A stretch of DNA of 64,000 nucleotides from Mytilus trossulus (Eukaryota > Mollusca > Bivalvia > Mytilida > Mytilidae), in the NCBI RefSeq assembly GCF_036588685.1, contig NC_086378.1, positions 36,309,578-36,373,577 of the forward strand, given 5' to 3'. Position numbers and translations under genes: made by a program. Below the pieces are notes generated by a model. That model had not been told where the DNA came from and searched no databases. It worked only from the letters and a program-made list of their open reading frames with translations. Below are positions 43,691-57,200 of this stretch, one piece after another. Position 1 is the first letter of the stretch. Every line of letters starts with the position of its first letter.

Positions 43691-44390
43691 TGACAACTTA
43701 ACTGGCGTTCATCTACAGATAACGTTGTTTATCATTTTTTATTTTTTTTAACAAAAAAAAAATATTTGTGAAAAATTATGTGTAGGCACGTGCCTAAAGT
43801 GCCTAACAGCAGCTACGCCCCTGTCAATTATTTATGTGTGTGCTTAATAATATTCAGTGGCAAATATGTCAAGAATCTTTTTTCCTTCCTTTAATGAGAG
43901 TCTCAGAGCATCACGTAATTGGTATCCAACGAATAAATAATAACTCCAAAGTATCATATATTTTCATGTGTTCCCGTTTAAACTGATCAGAGATGTTATG
44001 TCATGTGTTGCATACACTATTGGTACGGTCAGTCGGTGCCTGTACAATCGGGTATATACCCAGTATGTTATGCACCTTCCACCTAGAAGTATGTTTGTTG
44101 TGCTTTTTCACCACCGTCACAGCTAAGGAGAGGGCGCAGGAACTAACACATACGTTTAACCCCACCACATTCCGTTTGTGTCTGTCAAAAGCCAATAGCC
44201 TACAACTCAGTGTCTGTATGCCATATTTGTTTTTCCTTTATTATTTTGTATATATTAAAATTAGTCCACTTTAACAGCAACGACAGGGGGTCTTTCAATA
44301 CTGGTTCAATTTATATGAAATGCATTAAAGAGAGATTTAAAAATGTTGGTCTTTTAACACAGGCTTTTGCTTAATACAGGTGGTCTCTTA

Positions 44391-45960
44391 AGCAGGTTTG
44401 ACTTATATGTTATTTCATGTTATTGTGTTCCTGTATGCTCTGTTATATGTTGTTTCATGTTATTGTGTTCCTGTATGCTCTGTTATATGTTGTTTCATGT
44501 TATTGTGTTCCTGTATGCTCTGTTATATGTTGTTTCATGTTATTGTGTTCCTGTATGCTCTGTTATATGTTGTTTCATGTTATTGTGTTCCTGTATGCTC
44601 TGTTATATGTTGTTTCATGCTATGGTGTACTGCATGGTATAGCTATTATGTACTTTATGTTTTGTTATATTGTTTCGTGTTGTTTTCATTTATGTTGTTT
44701 CATTCAATGGTGTACCTGCATGATCTGTTATATGTTATCTCATGCTATGATGTAACTATATGCCCTTGTATATGTTGTGCCATGATGTGGTGTACTTTTA
44801 GAATCTATAACAAATTGAAAATGCTATGATGTATACGCTCTGATATATTTTGTTTCATGCTATGATGTACCTGTATGCTTTGTAATATATGTTAGTGTCA
44901 TTGTGTTCCTGTATGTATTTTTTTATATGTTGTTTTCCTGAATGTTCTATAGTATTATCGGGGCCTTTTATAGCTGACTATGCGGTATTGGATTTGCTCA
45001 TTGTTGAAGGCCGTACGGTGACCTATAGTTGTTAATGTTTGTGTCATTTTGGTCTTTTGTGGATAGTTGTCTCATTGGCAATCATACCACATCTTCTTTT
45101 TTATAGTATGCATGATTTTTTATTGTATAATTATAAAGTGTTTCTGTATGCTCTGGTATATATGCTATTTCATGACGTGTTCCTGAATTCTCCGGTATAT
45201 CATTGTTGTTTCATGCTATAGTGATTGATTCTGTATGTTCTGGTATAAATGTTATGCTTTGGTTTATGTTTTTTATGTTATGGTGTACTGTATGCTCTGT
45301 TAATATTGTTTTGTGTTGTGTTCCTGTATGTCCTGGTATATGTTGTTTCATGCTACGGTATTCCTGTATGTTCTGCTATATGCTGTTTCCTTTTATTGTG
45401 TTCATGTGTTCTCTGCTATTATGTTGTTTCACGAGTGTGTTCGTATTTATTCTGTAATATGTTGTTCCTGTATGTTCTGTTATATGTTTTTTTCCTGATA
45501 TTGTATTCCTGTGTGTTCTATTATATGTTATTTAGTGATATTTTATTCCTGTATGTTCTATTATATGTTTAGTGATATTTTATTCCTGTATGTTCTATTA
45601 TATGTTATTTAGTAATATTGTATTCCTGTATGCTCTATTATATGATATTTAGTGATATTTTAATCATGTATGTTCTATTATATGTTGTTTCAATAGATTA
45701 TGTTCCACATTTATATATTTAGTGATATTTTAATCCTGTATGTTCTATGATATGTTGTTTCAATAGATTATGTTCCACGTTTATATGATATTAAGTGATA
45801 TTCTAATCCTGTATGTTCTGTTAACTTATATGTGTTTTATGTTCCCACATTGTTCTGTTATATGTTGTTTCGAGTTATTGTGTTATTGTATGTTGTTTCT
45901 GTTATTGTGTTTTATGTATATGTAAATTCTGTAATGTGTTGTTTCATGCTATTGTGTACC
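44391..45960. repeat. 40-bp tandem array, perfect core and decayed remainder
   Basis: At 44421-44620 five units of 40 bp are identical (TATTGTGTTCCTGTATGCTC plus TGTTATATGTTGTTTCATGT). Beyond that the array decays to about 45960 while keeping TTCCTGTATGTTCT and TATATGTTGTTT. A family B insertion interrupts it at 44961-45102. The long hydrophobic open frames across it come from the repeat and I do not call them genes. Confidence 0.9.
44961..45102 (+). repeat. Family B copy inside the 40-bp array
   Basis: GGCCTTTTATAGCTGACTAT, GAAGGCCGTACGGTGACCTA and CTCATTGGCAATCATACCAC are present. The array continues on both sides, so the repeat inserted into it. Confidence 0.75.
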
Positions 45961-46018
45961 TCTATTTTCACAGCTCTATTTGTATCTATTTGATGAGTTC
46001 AGACTTTTTCTACTGATT

Positions 46019-47012
46019 TTTGTCGAGACTGGGACTTTTGTCGCAGAAAGATCGACATAGGAATAGTGATCCGGCGGCGTCGGCGTTTGCTAACTTACTA
46101 GCTCTTCATCTTTTAGATAAGCTTTGGATTTCAAATATTTTGGCCACGAGCATCACTGAAGAGACATGTATTGTCGAAATGCGCATATGGTGCAAGAAAA
46201 TTGGTACCGTTAATTTTATTGCTAAAAGCTTTATATTTTAGAAGGTGAAAGACCTGGGTGCTTCATGCTACGAAGTTTCTGTTAGTCACATGTCCAATTT
46301 CCTTGACTTCATTTTCATGGTTAAGTGACTACTTGAAAAAAAGTTAATAATTTTTGTAATGTTAAATTCTGTCTTATTATATTTAATGGGATAACTATAT
46401 TTGGTATGTGCGTACCTTGCAAGGTCCTAATGCCCGTCAGACACTTTTCACCTGACCTCAACCTTATTTCATGGATCAATGAACAAGGTTAAGTTGTGGT
46501 GGTCAAGTCCATATCTCAGTTACCATAATCAATAGGTCTATCTAGTATATATTCGGTGTATGGCAGGACTGTAAGGTGTACAATTCCAACTGGCAGGTGT
46601 CATCTGACCTTGACCTCATTTTCATGGTTCAGTGGTTATAGTTAAGTTTTTGTGTTTTGATCTTGTTTTTTTTATAATGTATGCATTAAGTCTACTATAT
46701 TTGGTGTATGGAATGATTGTAAGGTGGACATGTCTGGCTGACAGGTGTCATCTGAGCTTGACCTCATTTTCATGTGGTCAAAGTTAAGTTTTTGAGTTTT
46801 GGTCTTTTTTCTAATACTTTATGCAATATGTCTACTTTATTTGGTGTATGGAATGATTGTTAGGTGTACATGTCTAGCTGGCAGGTGTCATCTGACCTTG
46901 ACCTCATTTGCATGGTTCATTGGTCAATGTTTAGTTGTTTTGGTAATGTTACAACACAATATTGATGATTAGTAAAGAAGGCGAGACATTTCAGCGTGTG
47001 CACTCTTGTTAT
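46019..47012 (+). repeat. Family G element, full copy (plus)
   Basis: It starts at TTGTCGAGACTGGGACTTTT with the terminal hairpin and GGAATAGTGATCCGGCGGCG. It ends near AAGAAGGCGAGACATTTCAG and GTGTGCACTCTTGTTA. It is the inverse of 50049-51158. Confidence 0.75.
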
Positions 47013-47167
47013 AGGTTTGTTCTTATTTTGAAGTGTTACACTACTGTCTCAGATTAGTGGGAGATTGAGAACTCACAAACATGGTTAACCCAGCAATTTT
47101 TTATGTGGATGTCAATTTGTTTTTTCCTAATACATTTTGTTACAATATTTTCATATTTTGCTTGTAA

Positions 47168-47301
47168 GGATCTTTCATAGCCGACCATACAGTATAGGTT
47201 TTTCTGATTGTAGAAAGTTGCTTATAATAACTCACATCCACTTTATTTGAAATTTGGTGGATAGTTTACTCTATGGCAATCATACCACATCTCTTATTTA
47301 T
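47168..47301 (+). repeat. Dispersed repeat family B, diverged copy
   Basis: GATCTTTCATAGCCGACCAT and CTCTATGGCAATCATACCAC are diverged family B phrases. The preceding 47030-47110 (CTCACAAACATGGTTAACCC) resembles the end of family C. Confidence 0.5.
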
Positions 47302-47454
47302 ATGGTATGCTCTGTAATATGTTGTTTCATGTTAGTGTTTTTCCTGTGTGCTTTGGTAAATATTATTTTAAGATGTATTCCTGATTTCTTGGTTTTTTGT
47401 TGTTTCATATGATTGTGGTCCTGTTTGTATGTGTTGTGATGCTATTGAATTATA

Positions 47455-49645
47455 GATTTGCTCGGAGATGTTATTTCGTTATATTTCCAGATTTGCTCTG
47501 ATATGTTCTTTCATGATATTGTATTCAAGATTTTCCCCTAATTTGTTCTTTCATGATATTGTGTTCCAGATTTGCTCCGATATGATCTTTCATGATATGT
47601 TCCAGATTTGCTCTGATATGTTCTTGCATTATATTGTGTTCTAGATTTGCTTCGATATGTTTTCATAATATTGTGTTCCAGATTTACTCTGAAATGTTCT
47701 TTCATGATATTGCGTTCCAGATTCGATCTAATATGTTATTTTATGATATTGAGTTCCAGATTTGCTCTGATATGTTTTTTTCATGATATTGTGTTCCAGA
47801 TTTGCTCTGATATGTTTTTTCATGATATTGTGTTCCAGATTTACTCTCATATGTTTTTTCATGATATTATGTTTCAGATTTGCTCTGATATGTTTTTTTC
47901 ATGATATTGTGTTCCAGATTTGCTCTGATATGTTTTTTCATGATATTGTGTTCCAGATATACTCTCATATGTTTTTCCATGATATTGAGTTCCAGATTTA
48001 TTCTGATATGTTTTTTCATGATATTGTGTTCCAGATTTGCTCTGATATGTTTTTTCATGATATTGTGTTCCAGATATACTCTGATATGTTTTTCCATGAT
48101 ATTGAGTTCCAGATTTATTCTGATATGTTTTTTCATGATATTGTGTTCCAGATTTACTCTGATATGTTTTTTTATGATATTGTGTTCCAGATTTACTTTG
48201 GTATGTTGTTTCATGATATTGTGTTCCAGATTTGCACTGATATGTTTTCCATGATATTGTGTTCCATATTTACTCTGATATGTTTTTTCATGATATTGTG
48301 TTCCAGATTTGCTCTGATATGTTTTTTCATGATATTGTATTGTGTTCCAGATTTGCTCTGATATGTTTTTTCATGATATTGTGTTCCAGATTTACTCTGA
48401 TATGTTTTTTCATGATATTGTGTTCCAGATTTGCTCTGATATGTTTTTTCATGATATTGTATTGTGTTCCAGATTTGCTCTGATATGTTTTTTCATGATA
48501 TTGTGTTCCATATTTGCTCTGATATGTTTTTTCGTGATATTGTGTTCCAGATTTGCTCTGATATGTTTTTTCATGATATTGTGTTCCAGATATACTCTCA
48601 TATGTTTTTCCATGATATTGAGTTCCAGATTTATTCTGATATGTTTTTTCATGATATTGTGTTCCAGATTTACTCTGATATGTATTTTTATGATATTGTG
48701 TTCCAGATTTACTTTGGTTTGTTGTTTCATGATATTGTGTTCCAGATTTGCACTGATATGTTTTCCATGATATTGTGTTCCAGATTTACTCTGATATGTT
48801 TTTTCATGATATTGTGTTCCAGATTTACTCTGATATGTTTTTTCATGATATTGTGTTCCAGATTTGCTCTGATATGTTTTTTTCATGATATTGTGTTCCA
48901 GATTTGCTCTGATATGTTTTTTCATGATATTGTGTTTCAAACTTACTCTCACATGTTTTCCCCATGATATTGTGTTCCAGATTTGCTCTGAAATGTTTTT
49001 TTCATGATATTGTGTTCCAGATTTACTCTGATATGTTTTCATGATATTGTGTTCCAGATTTACTTTGGTATGTTATTTCATGATATTGTGTTTCAGATTT
49101 GCACTCATATGTTTTTCCATGATAATGTGTTCCAGATTTACTCTGTTTTTTTCATAATATTGTGTTCCAGATTTGCTCTGATGTGTTCTTTCATGATATT
49201 GTGTTCTTGATTTGCTCTGATATGTTCTTTCATGATATTGAGTTCCAGATTTACTCTAAAATGTTCTTTCATGATATTGCGTTCCAGATTCGATCTAATA
49301 TGTTATTTTATGATATTGTGTTCCAGATTTGCTCTGATATGTTTTTTTTCTTCATGATATTGTGTTACAGATTCGATCTGATATGTTTTTTCATGATATT
49401 GTGTTCCAGATTTGCTCTATGTTTTTTCATGATATTGTGTTACAGATTCAATCTGATATGTTTTTCCATGATATTGTGTTACAGATTCGATCTGATATGT
49501 TTTTTCATGATATTGTGTTCCAGATTTGATCTGATATGTTTTTTCATGATATTGTGTTCCAGATTTGATCTGATATGTATTTCATGATATTGTGTTCCAG
49601 ATTTACTCTGATATGTTATTTCAAGCAGTTGTATTCCTGTATACT
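47455..49645. repeat. 39-bp tandem array, about 56 units
   Basis: The unit carries TGATATTGTGTTCCAGATTT then GCTCTGATATGTTTTTTCA, with unit variants (TATACTCTCATATG, GAGTTCCAG, TTTGGTATGTTGTTT) that recur in blocks. The marker ATTTACTTTG recurs at 48191, 48707 and 49058, which points to block duplication. Because 39 is a multiple of three, frames stay open on both strands (for example 47783-48361 plus, 48449-49042 minus). I see no start, domain or splice context for a protein. Confidence 0.92.
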
Positions 49646-50048
49646 ACAACAAGAGTAGAGGTGGATTAACAAGGTTGAAAGGGACCACATAACCCTAAGG
49701 AAATTCTTTGTAGGCACAGCTGATGCAACAAAAGCCAGTAAAATTGTAGAAACGACATATCAAACAATCACTCCACAAATTACATATGAAGTAGTAACCC
49801 ACTGAATACCCAGTGCTTCAAACGAACAAAGGAGAAAGCAACTTTGTATCAAAGCAAATACGAGGCAATGATGCCAACTCGGTACATGATGACCCACAAC
49901 AAACCATACTACTCTGATATGTAGTTGTCTCATTACCAATCGTACCACATCTCCTCATTTATACATAATGTTATTATGATAAAAAAGGTGTGTACTATCC
50001 AGTGGCAAATATTACATGAATATACATCATATGTACACCATGTATATG

Positions 50049-51158
50049 TATTATATAACAAGAGTGCACACACTGAAATGTCTCGCCTTCTTTACTAATC
50101 CTTGATACTATCTTGATAGACCTAAATATAAAGCTTTATTTCAACTGTCACATAAACTCACATTAACCAAAAAAATGAAACATTGATCAATGAACCATGA
50201 AAATGAGGTCAAGGTCAAATAAACCATGCCAGACAAACATGTACAGCTAACAATTCTTCAATACAACAAATATAGTTGACTTATTGCTTATAAATAAAGA
50301 AAAACAGACCAAAACACAAACACTTAAAAGTTAGCAATGGGCCGTGAAAATGAGGTCAAGGTCAAATAAAACCTGCGCGACCGACATATAGATCATAAAA
50401 TATTTCCATACAACAAATATAGTTGACCTAATGCATAAAGTGTTAGAAAAATAGACCAAAACTAAAAACTTAACTTTGGCCACTGAACCATGAAAATGAG
50501 GTCAAGGTCAGATGACACCTGTCAGCTAGACATGTACACCTTACAATCATTCCATACACCAATTATAGTAGACCTATTGCATATAGTATAAGAAAAACAG
50601 ACCAAAACACAAAAACTTAACTATAACCACTGAACCATGAAAATGAGGTCAAGGTCAGATGACATCTGCCAGTTGGACATGTACTCCTTACAGTCCTTCC
50701 ATACACCGAATATACTAGCCCTAATGCTTATAATATCTGAGATATGGACTTGACCACCAAAACTTAACCTTGCTCACTGAGCCATGAAATGAGGTCGAGG
50801 TCAAGTGAAAACTGTCTGACAGGCATGAGGACCTTGCAAGGTACGCACATACCAAATATAGTAATCATATCACTAATAATAAGAGAGAATTCAACATTAC
50901 AAAAAATCTTAACTTTTTTTTCAAGTGGTCACTGAACCATGAAAATGAGGTCAAGGACATTGGACATGTGACTGACGGAAACTTCGTAACATGAGGCATC
51001 TATATACAAAGTATGAAGCATCCAGGTCTTCTACCTTCTAAAACATAAAGCTTTTAAGAAGTGAGCTAACACCGCTGCCGCCGTAGCCACCGCCGTAGCC
51101 GCCGGATCACTATCCCTATGTCGAGCTTTCTGCAACAAAAGTTGCAGGCTCGACAAAA
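50049..51158 (-). repeat. Family G element, full copy (minus)
   Basis: This is the inverse of 46019-47012: ACAAGAGTGCACACACTGAA, ATGTCTCGCCTTCTTTA, five blocks with CATGAAAATGAGGTCAAGGT or close variants, then CCGGATCACTATCCCTATGT and the hairpin GTCGAGCTTTCTGCAA...TTGCAGGCTCGAC. A trinucleotide-like GCCGCCG stretch lies at 51070-51105. Confidence 0.8.
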
Positions 51159-52372
51159 ACACAACTATAGATCGCTCTCATCTTATCTCCATGTTCAAGA
51201 ATTATAAATTCATTTTTGAATATTTTTATTGTGCAGTTTATAGCGCCTTGATTTAAATCATTATTAATTTCAACTAATTCATATATATCTTTCTGTCATT
51301 TAATATTATGGTTTTATAATTTAAACTTAAATAAAGAAATCATAGTTTCCCCCAAAAATGAGGTACTTTATGGGTCTCAAATTAAATCTTCTAATAATAA
51401 GAGATTTTTATACATGATAACAAAAGAAACTTACAGGTTTTAACAAGGAGACTATTTAATGGTCTACAGATTTGTACATTGACGCTAAGTGTTGGAATGC
51501 AGCACACTGTGCAAGATGTAGATGTTGTATTTCACCTATACACAAAACGCAAAGCCCTCATGGTGTTCAAATAATTCACAAAAAATGTTAGCAAAATAAT
51601 ACATTTATAATAAACTCATATAATAATAACACAATATCATTATCAAGAAGCAAGAAATTGCTACATGCATTCATATAAAATAGCCCAGCAGGTTTATTAA
51701 ATCACCAATATAAATGGTATCCTTAAGCTTGCCATTAAGAAAATAAAGTTTGGAAATAGTTGTTTTTTTTTGCTAATTACCATTTAAAAAGAACATTATT
51801 TGCCAATATAGCATCATATTTTTCAACCACAGTTGCTCATCATAGGAAAGAAAGGACACTGCACCTTAACACAAGAATGGTGTTTACTTAAACCAAAGTT
51901 TTTGACCAAATTGCAACTTTAAAAGAGTCAGGTCTTTTACAATAACATGATTCCATTAATAATCTAAACTAATAACAAAAGAGCATAATTTTCACTAATC
52001 AGATGAAGTAAACTTTTCAAATGAAACTATAAATTAATATACATTAAATAGAAAAAAAACAACACTTGGTCCATCAACTGAATTACATTGATAGTATATC
52101 ATTTATGCAAGCAACTCTGAATATCAGAATGGCAAAAAAGTTTTCATTCTATATCATTTTATTTTTTTATGTGTATGAAGCATGTACATTTATTGGAAAA
52201 AACTATGAAAATATGTGCAGAATGCAATAAGTTGCAAAATATTTTGTTTCATCCATAAAATTTGCAAAGACAAAATGTTGGTAGATGGATAAATAAATGA
52301 ACAGACATTCCCATCATAGCTAGCTCATTTTGATCCTACAATAAACTATGTGTATGTGCCTAGTCTAGTGGC

Positions 52373-52518
52373 AGATCCAGAATTTTTATAAGAGGGAGCC
52401 CACTGACTGCCTAAGAGGGGGCCAACTCCGGTCATGCTTCAGTGATTCCCTATATAATCAACCATTTTTTTCCCAGAAAAGGGGGCCCCCCCTCTTAATC
52501 AGCCTCTGAACTGCCATT
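52373..52518 (-). mobile_element. Short element family L, copy 3 (inverted)
   Basis: GTGGCAGATCCAGAATTTTT, CATGCTTCAGTGATTCCCTA and GGGGGCCCCCCCTCTTAATC are the inverse of the copies at 28808 and 38540. Confidence 0.65.
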
Positions 52519-52772
52519 TGTTTTTTATCGAGTCAGTGGTCATCCTGTTGGTAGTTGGAATGTAGACTTTAATGTGTGTGTGTTTTACTTTCAATACATA
52601 TGGTCTGAAATAAATGTGGTGTATTGCAGCCATAAAACTGGTTAAACCTCACCACAATTTGTTCTTGTACCAAGACTTTTGTTTGGAGGATTTCTGGCCA
52701 TAACCAGTGTTAAGTTCTGACAAAGCTTATATCAACATGATCAAAGTCACAATGCTAAAAAAACCTTAATTT

Positions 52773-52922
52773 TAGGGCCTTTTATAGCAGACTACACTTT
52801 ATACCAGTTTTCGTCATTGTCAAAGATTGTGACGTTGCCTATAACAGCTTTCATCCCACTTAATTTGATGTGTAGTGGGTAATTCTCTCATTGGCAATCA
52901 TACCACATCTCCTTATTTTTAT
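52773..52922 (+). repeat. Dispersed repeat family B, copy
   Basis: GGGCCTTTTATAGCAGACTA and CTCATTGGCAATCATACCAC are present. It faces an inverted copy at 52966-53065 (GGAAGATGTGGTGTGAGTGC, CTCTCCATCTAAATAAC) only about 45 bp away. Confidence 0.65.
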
Positions 52923-54258
52923 ATTGTTTGAATTTTAGACTTACCTTTGAAGTAAGTTATAAGTAGAAATAGGAAGATGTGGTGTGAGTGCCAATGAGAA
53001 AACTCTCCATCTAAATAACAATTTATAAAAGTAAACCATTATAGGCCTTCAACACAGAGCAGAATAAAGTCTATTTGAACTTTCAAGAGTCTGTCTAATA
53101 GACTCATCTAAGTGAGAAACCTGCATAAAGCAAACATAGCATTACTTGTTGTCTTAAGTTTTTACCAAAGATAATTATTATCTTGGATAAACCTATAGCT
53201 ACTAATTATAGATCATAGCACCTTATAAACACAATAAATGCTTTCTAGCCTACAATGCCCTTTGAAATTGATTCAAAATAAATTAAATTTACAACTCACA
53301 TCTTTCAATCAAAAATATAAAGATTTTGCAAAAATATAATTTTCAAGCATATTAACCAGCATAATTAATAATTGTAGTCACCAATTTTTTTTTATTATAA
53401 AGAAATTATTTTTCATATTGTGTGAATGAATCAATATAAAAATATTAAAATATCAGATTTTTGGGTTTAGTGTTAAATTCAAACATACATCAGAGACTTC
53501 ACTCAGGTTTTACCCATTGGAGCTATTTCTAAATTCTCATTGCCTATCACTCAGGGGCTCTTTAAAAAAACATGCATAAGATAAAAAAATTATCATGCGT
53601 TATAAATATTGTACTGAAATAAGAATGAGATTTTTTTTGTCCCCATCATTTCTTAGGCTTGATATAAATATGTTTCCCTCATGTATGTTTAACAGTCTGT
53701 AATATTACCTCTGTTCCATGAAATGCATATTCAATAGAAAATAATAAACCTAATCACAGTTTGTTAAATAATAAAATGATCTCTTATTTTCTTAAATCTT
53801 TTTTAAAAATACTCATTTGATTACACTGGTAAGTAATTTTATCTCTTTAATATACTACAGCACCAATTGTAATAGAATTGAGTGACAATTTATTTTTTCC
53901 AAAAAATGCTTAAACCTGTCAATGCTAAGGTGATCACCAACAACATAATAGACAATACTTTTCGTCATTATTTGAACATGTATTTCATGGACTAGGGCTT
54001 GTTCTGAAATACAAAAACAAAAATCAACAAAATATTATAAACAAAAATAGTCAAAAATCAAACATCAAAAAACCAACCAAACAAACAAAAAATACAGGCA
54101 AACTTGAACATGATTTCTGGCTAAAACAAATGATACCCCAAAATACATGAAACATGTGATTTTCAATTTATAAAATTTTAAAAAAATCACTGTTTTTATT
54201 CCTTTTTCATCCCACACTTTTTTCTTGAATGTTCTGTTATTAGAATTTTTTTCTTTCT

Positions 54259-57200
54259 TTAATCATAGTGAAATTTAATACCATTAGCTACAACATCAAC
54301 TTGTAAGGCTGGAGGTTGTGGAATCAACGAACTTTCTACGGTGACAGTATTTGAGGGAGTTGTCACGGGCATAAAATATCCAACAGAAGATATCTGTCCA
54401 GAATAACTTGGTTCAATTACATTCTGGTAGGACTGCATGTCTGATGAAATTGGTGTGATTTTTGCCTGTGTCGTATAAGCTGGCCACTGCTCATGTGTAA
54501 CATGAACATCTACAATCTCTGTCTGATTGTGGAAATCTTCATTATTCACCTGATACTGAGCTACTTCAATCTTGTTTTCTTCGGGGATATCATATTTTGT
54601 GTCCACAAAATGGATAGGTTGTTTCTTTTGTTTTTGACGAGGCTGCCTTTCAGTTTTGATCTTTCTCTCTCGTACCTGAAATATTTCTGTTCCTTCTAAA
54701 GGTTTGGCCGGATCATCATCCTTTTTGTACAATCCAGCAATGATAGCTAATCCATCACTTGCTTTAAAATTGAATTCTCCTTTATGTTTCTGCTCCAAGT
54801 GAAAACGGAAATCAACTGTATTACTCGTGCCATAATCACAAAATTTACAGGGATAGATTGGCAGTCCTGCATGTTTCTTAGTTTTGGATATATGTTTCCT
54901 GATGTTCTCATGTGTATTGCAAGAATAAGGGCAATAAGGGCATTTGTATGGTTTAGAACCTATATGTATTCTCATGTGTCTTCGTAGATGTGTTCGTGTT
55001 CCAGCCTTGTAATTACAATATTCACAGTGGTGAGCTCTTTCTCCCGTATGTGTGTGATGGTGACGGTTTAGACGATTTTTTGTTCCAGCAGCATATCCAC
55101 AAATGTCGCAAAGATAAGCTCTCTCGCCAGTATGTGACCTATAATGAGCTTTAAGTTCATTGTATAAATAGAATGCCCAACGGCATCCTTCATAGGTACA
55201 CTTGAATTTCTTCTCTCCGTGTCTTCTCATATGTGTAGTCAATTGTTTTTGTAATAGAAATTCCTGTCCACAGACATCACAAATAAGTTTGCTAGCGTTG
55301 TTCTCTTCAAGACAGTGTTTTGTCATATGTTCTCTATAAGAACCATATTTCTTGAACTCTTTACCACAAATTTCACATTTTCTGTCTGCCAAACCTACAT
55401 GTGACATTAAATGTCTTCTAAGAGAAAGTGGTGCAGCAAAACCTGAACTGCAATAACGACATTTATATGGCTTATCCCCTGAATGTGATCGTAAATGTTC
55501 TAGGATATAGTCCTTCATAATGGTCTTCGGACATTCCAGACACTGAATTCTTTCATCTTCTACTTGATCAATTGTTGACAGGAAGTCACGATACATCAAA
55601 GTTGTCACATCACCGCGACCTAGTTTGTCTTTCAAAGATTCTTCTGAATTAGGATGTAAATGGTAAACTTCTGTATGAAACAATTTCAATTTTTCATCTT
55701 CAAATCTTCTATCACAATAATCACACTGAAGAATCAATGATTCGGGATTTCCTTCAGATTTTCTCAAGTTTGTTTGATGTTTGATTCCAGCAAAGTGAAC
55801 TTTTCGTGCTTTCTCCGTTATAAAAGTTAAATCACACAATTCACAAACGAACACATGGTTTGCATGGCTTTCCATGTAGTGCGGCCTCAGCTCATTGTAC
55901 TGTGACGCAACAAAGTCGCAATATTCACATTTGAAGCTTTTATTTATACTCTTGGTATTCTTTTTCGCCAATTTATACGGCTTTTCAACTTTCCGATTAA
56001 TTCTGGTCCTGTTAACTCCTTCATTGAAGACCTCTGGCTTTTCTTCCTTAGCAGCATTTCCTGATGCCTGTCTTTGTTCTGCTCGTAATTTATGCTGACC
56101 CGTGGCCATGTGACGTTTGTATGTGTAAGTATCGAAGAAAAATTTGTCGCATAATTTGCATGTTGATTCATATTCAGCATATTCTTTGAAATGTTGGGAA
56201 CGCATGTGTCTTTTCATATGTAATTTAGAATGCAATCTCTTCTTGCAATATTTACAAACAGTATCATAATTCTTTTCCTTGATTATACATGGCTTATTTC
56301 CCTTCTTTGCAGCTTGCTTATGGATGCCATTATTCTCAATATGACGAAGTAAAGAGCCATTGTCATGGCAACTAAATTTACAAGTGCTGCACATAATTTC
56401 ACCATCGAGACCCTCACACTGTAATTTATGATCCTCAGACTTCAAATGTTCCATGAAATCATCATTCCTATTGAAATAAAACTGACAAATTGTACATTGG
56501 TAAGGGCTAAGCCAGACTATATATTTGTGATATTGTTCTAAAACTTTGATGGTATCTGGATTTCCTGTTATACGATTTTTGTGGTAAGTCGACAGAAGAT
56601 GACGTGCCATTGTGTACTTGCTATCGAACTTTTTGTCACAGACAGAACAAATATAAACAGGAGGTTCATGTTTCTTCTTTTCTACTTCACTACTTGGTTT
56701 TTCGAGTTCTACAGATTTATTTTCATCCAAAGCTTCCCTATTGTCATTATCCGGACTCGATCTTTCTTCTTTTATTTCGTTGTCAAGTTTAATTTTTTTA
56801 TTATTTTCATTGGTATCATTTTTCCATTCTATCACATCAAGACTCTTGACAGCCTCTTCTATTCTATCGTAGTTTGAAACATTTCTCTTATGTTCTGGTT
56901 TCTGGCAATGGCTTGAAAAAACAAACCGATTTGAAAATGTTATGTCACAATACTGGCATTTATATTCATTTCTTTTCTTATAGGCTACCCTTGTTTGATT
57001 TTTCTCTTCTTCTTCTTTAGCATTTTCTTGCTGTCTTGCCAGGATATGAGACTTTAACTTGCCTTTTGCCTTTCCAGGCATTTCACCAGGCCTCCATTTC
57101 CCTTTTGATGGATGCATTGGTCTTCTACCTGGCTGCCATAACACTTTAGAGTGATGTGACGGCCCCTCTCCTGGTTTCCACTTTCCATGAGTATGATTGG

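Larger units (their letters stand above)
51160..54258. other. Region downstream of the zinc-finger gene
   Basis: It is AT-rich with no gene I can support. A family L copy (52373-52518) and two family B copies (52773-52922, 52966-53065) occur. A minus-strand AATAAA lies at 54195-54200, about 60 bp past the zinc-finger stop codon, and could serve as a polyadenylation signal. Confidence 0.45.

Noticed and set aside
44367..44829. Hydrophobic, cysteine-rich frames over the 40-bp repeats that look like membrane proteins
   Set aside because: They are translations of the TTCCTGTATGCTC repeat in overlapping frames; the composition comes from the repeat.
47783..49042. Long open frames on both strands over the 39-bp repeats (up to 197 codons)
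   Set aside because: A 39-bp period keeps any stop-free frame open; several frames on both strands are open at once, and there is no start context, splice site or domain.
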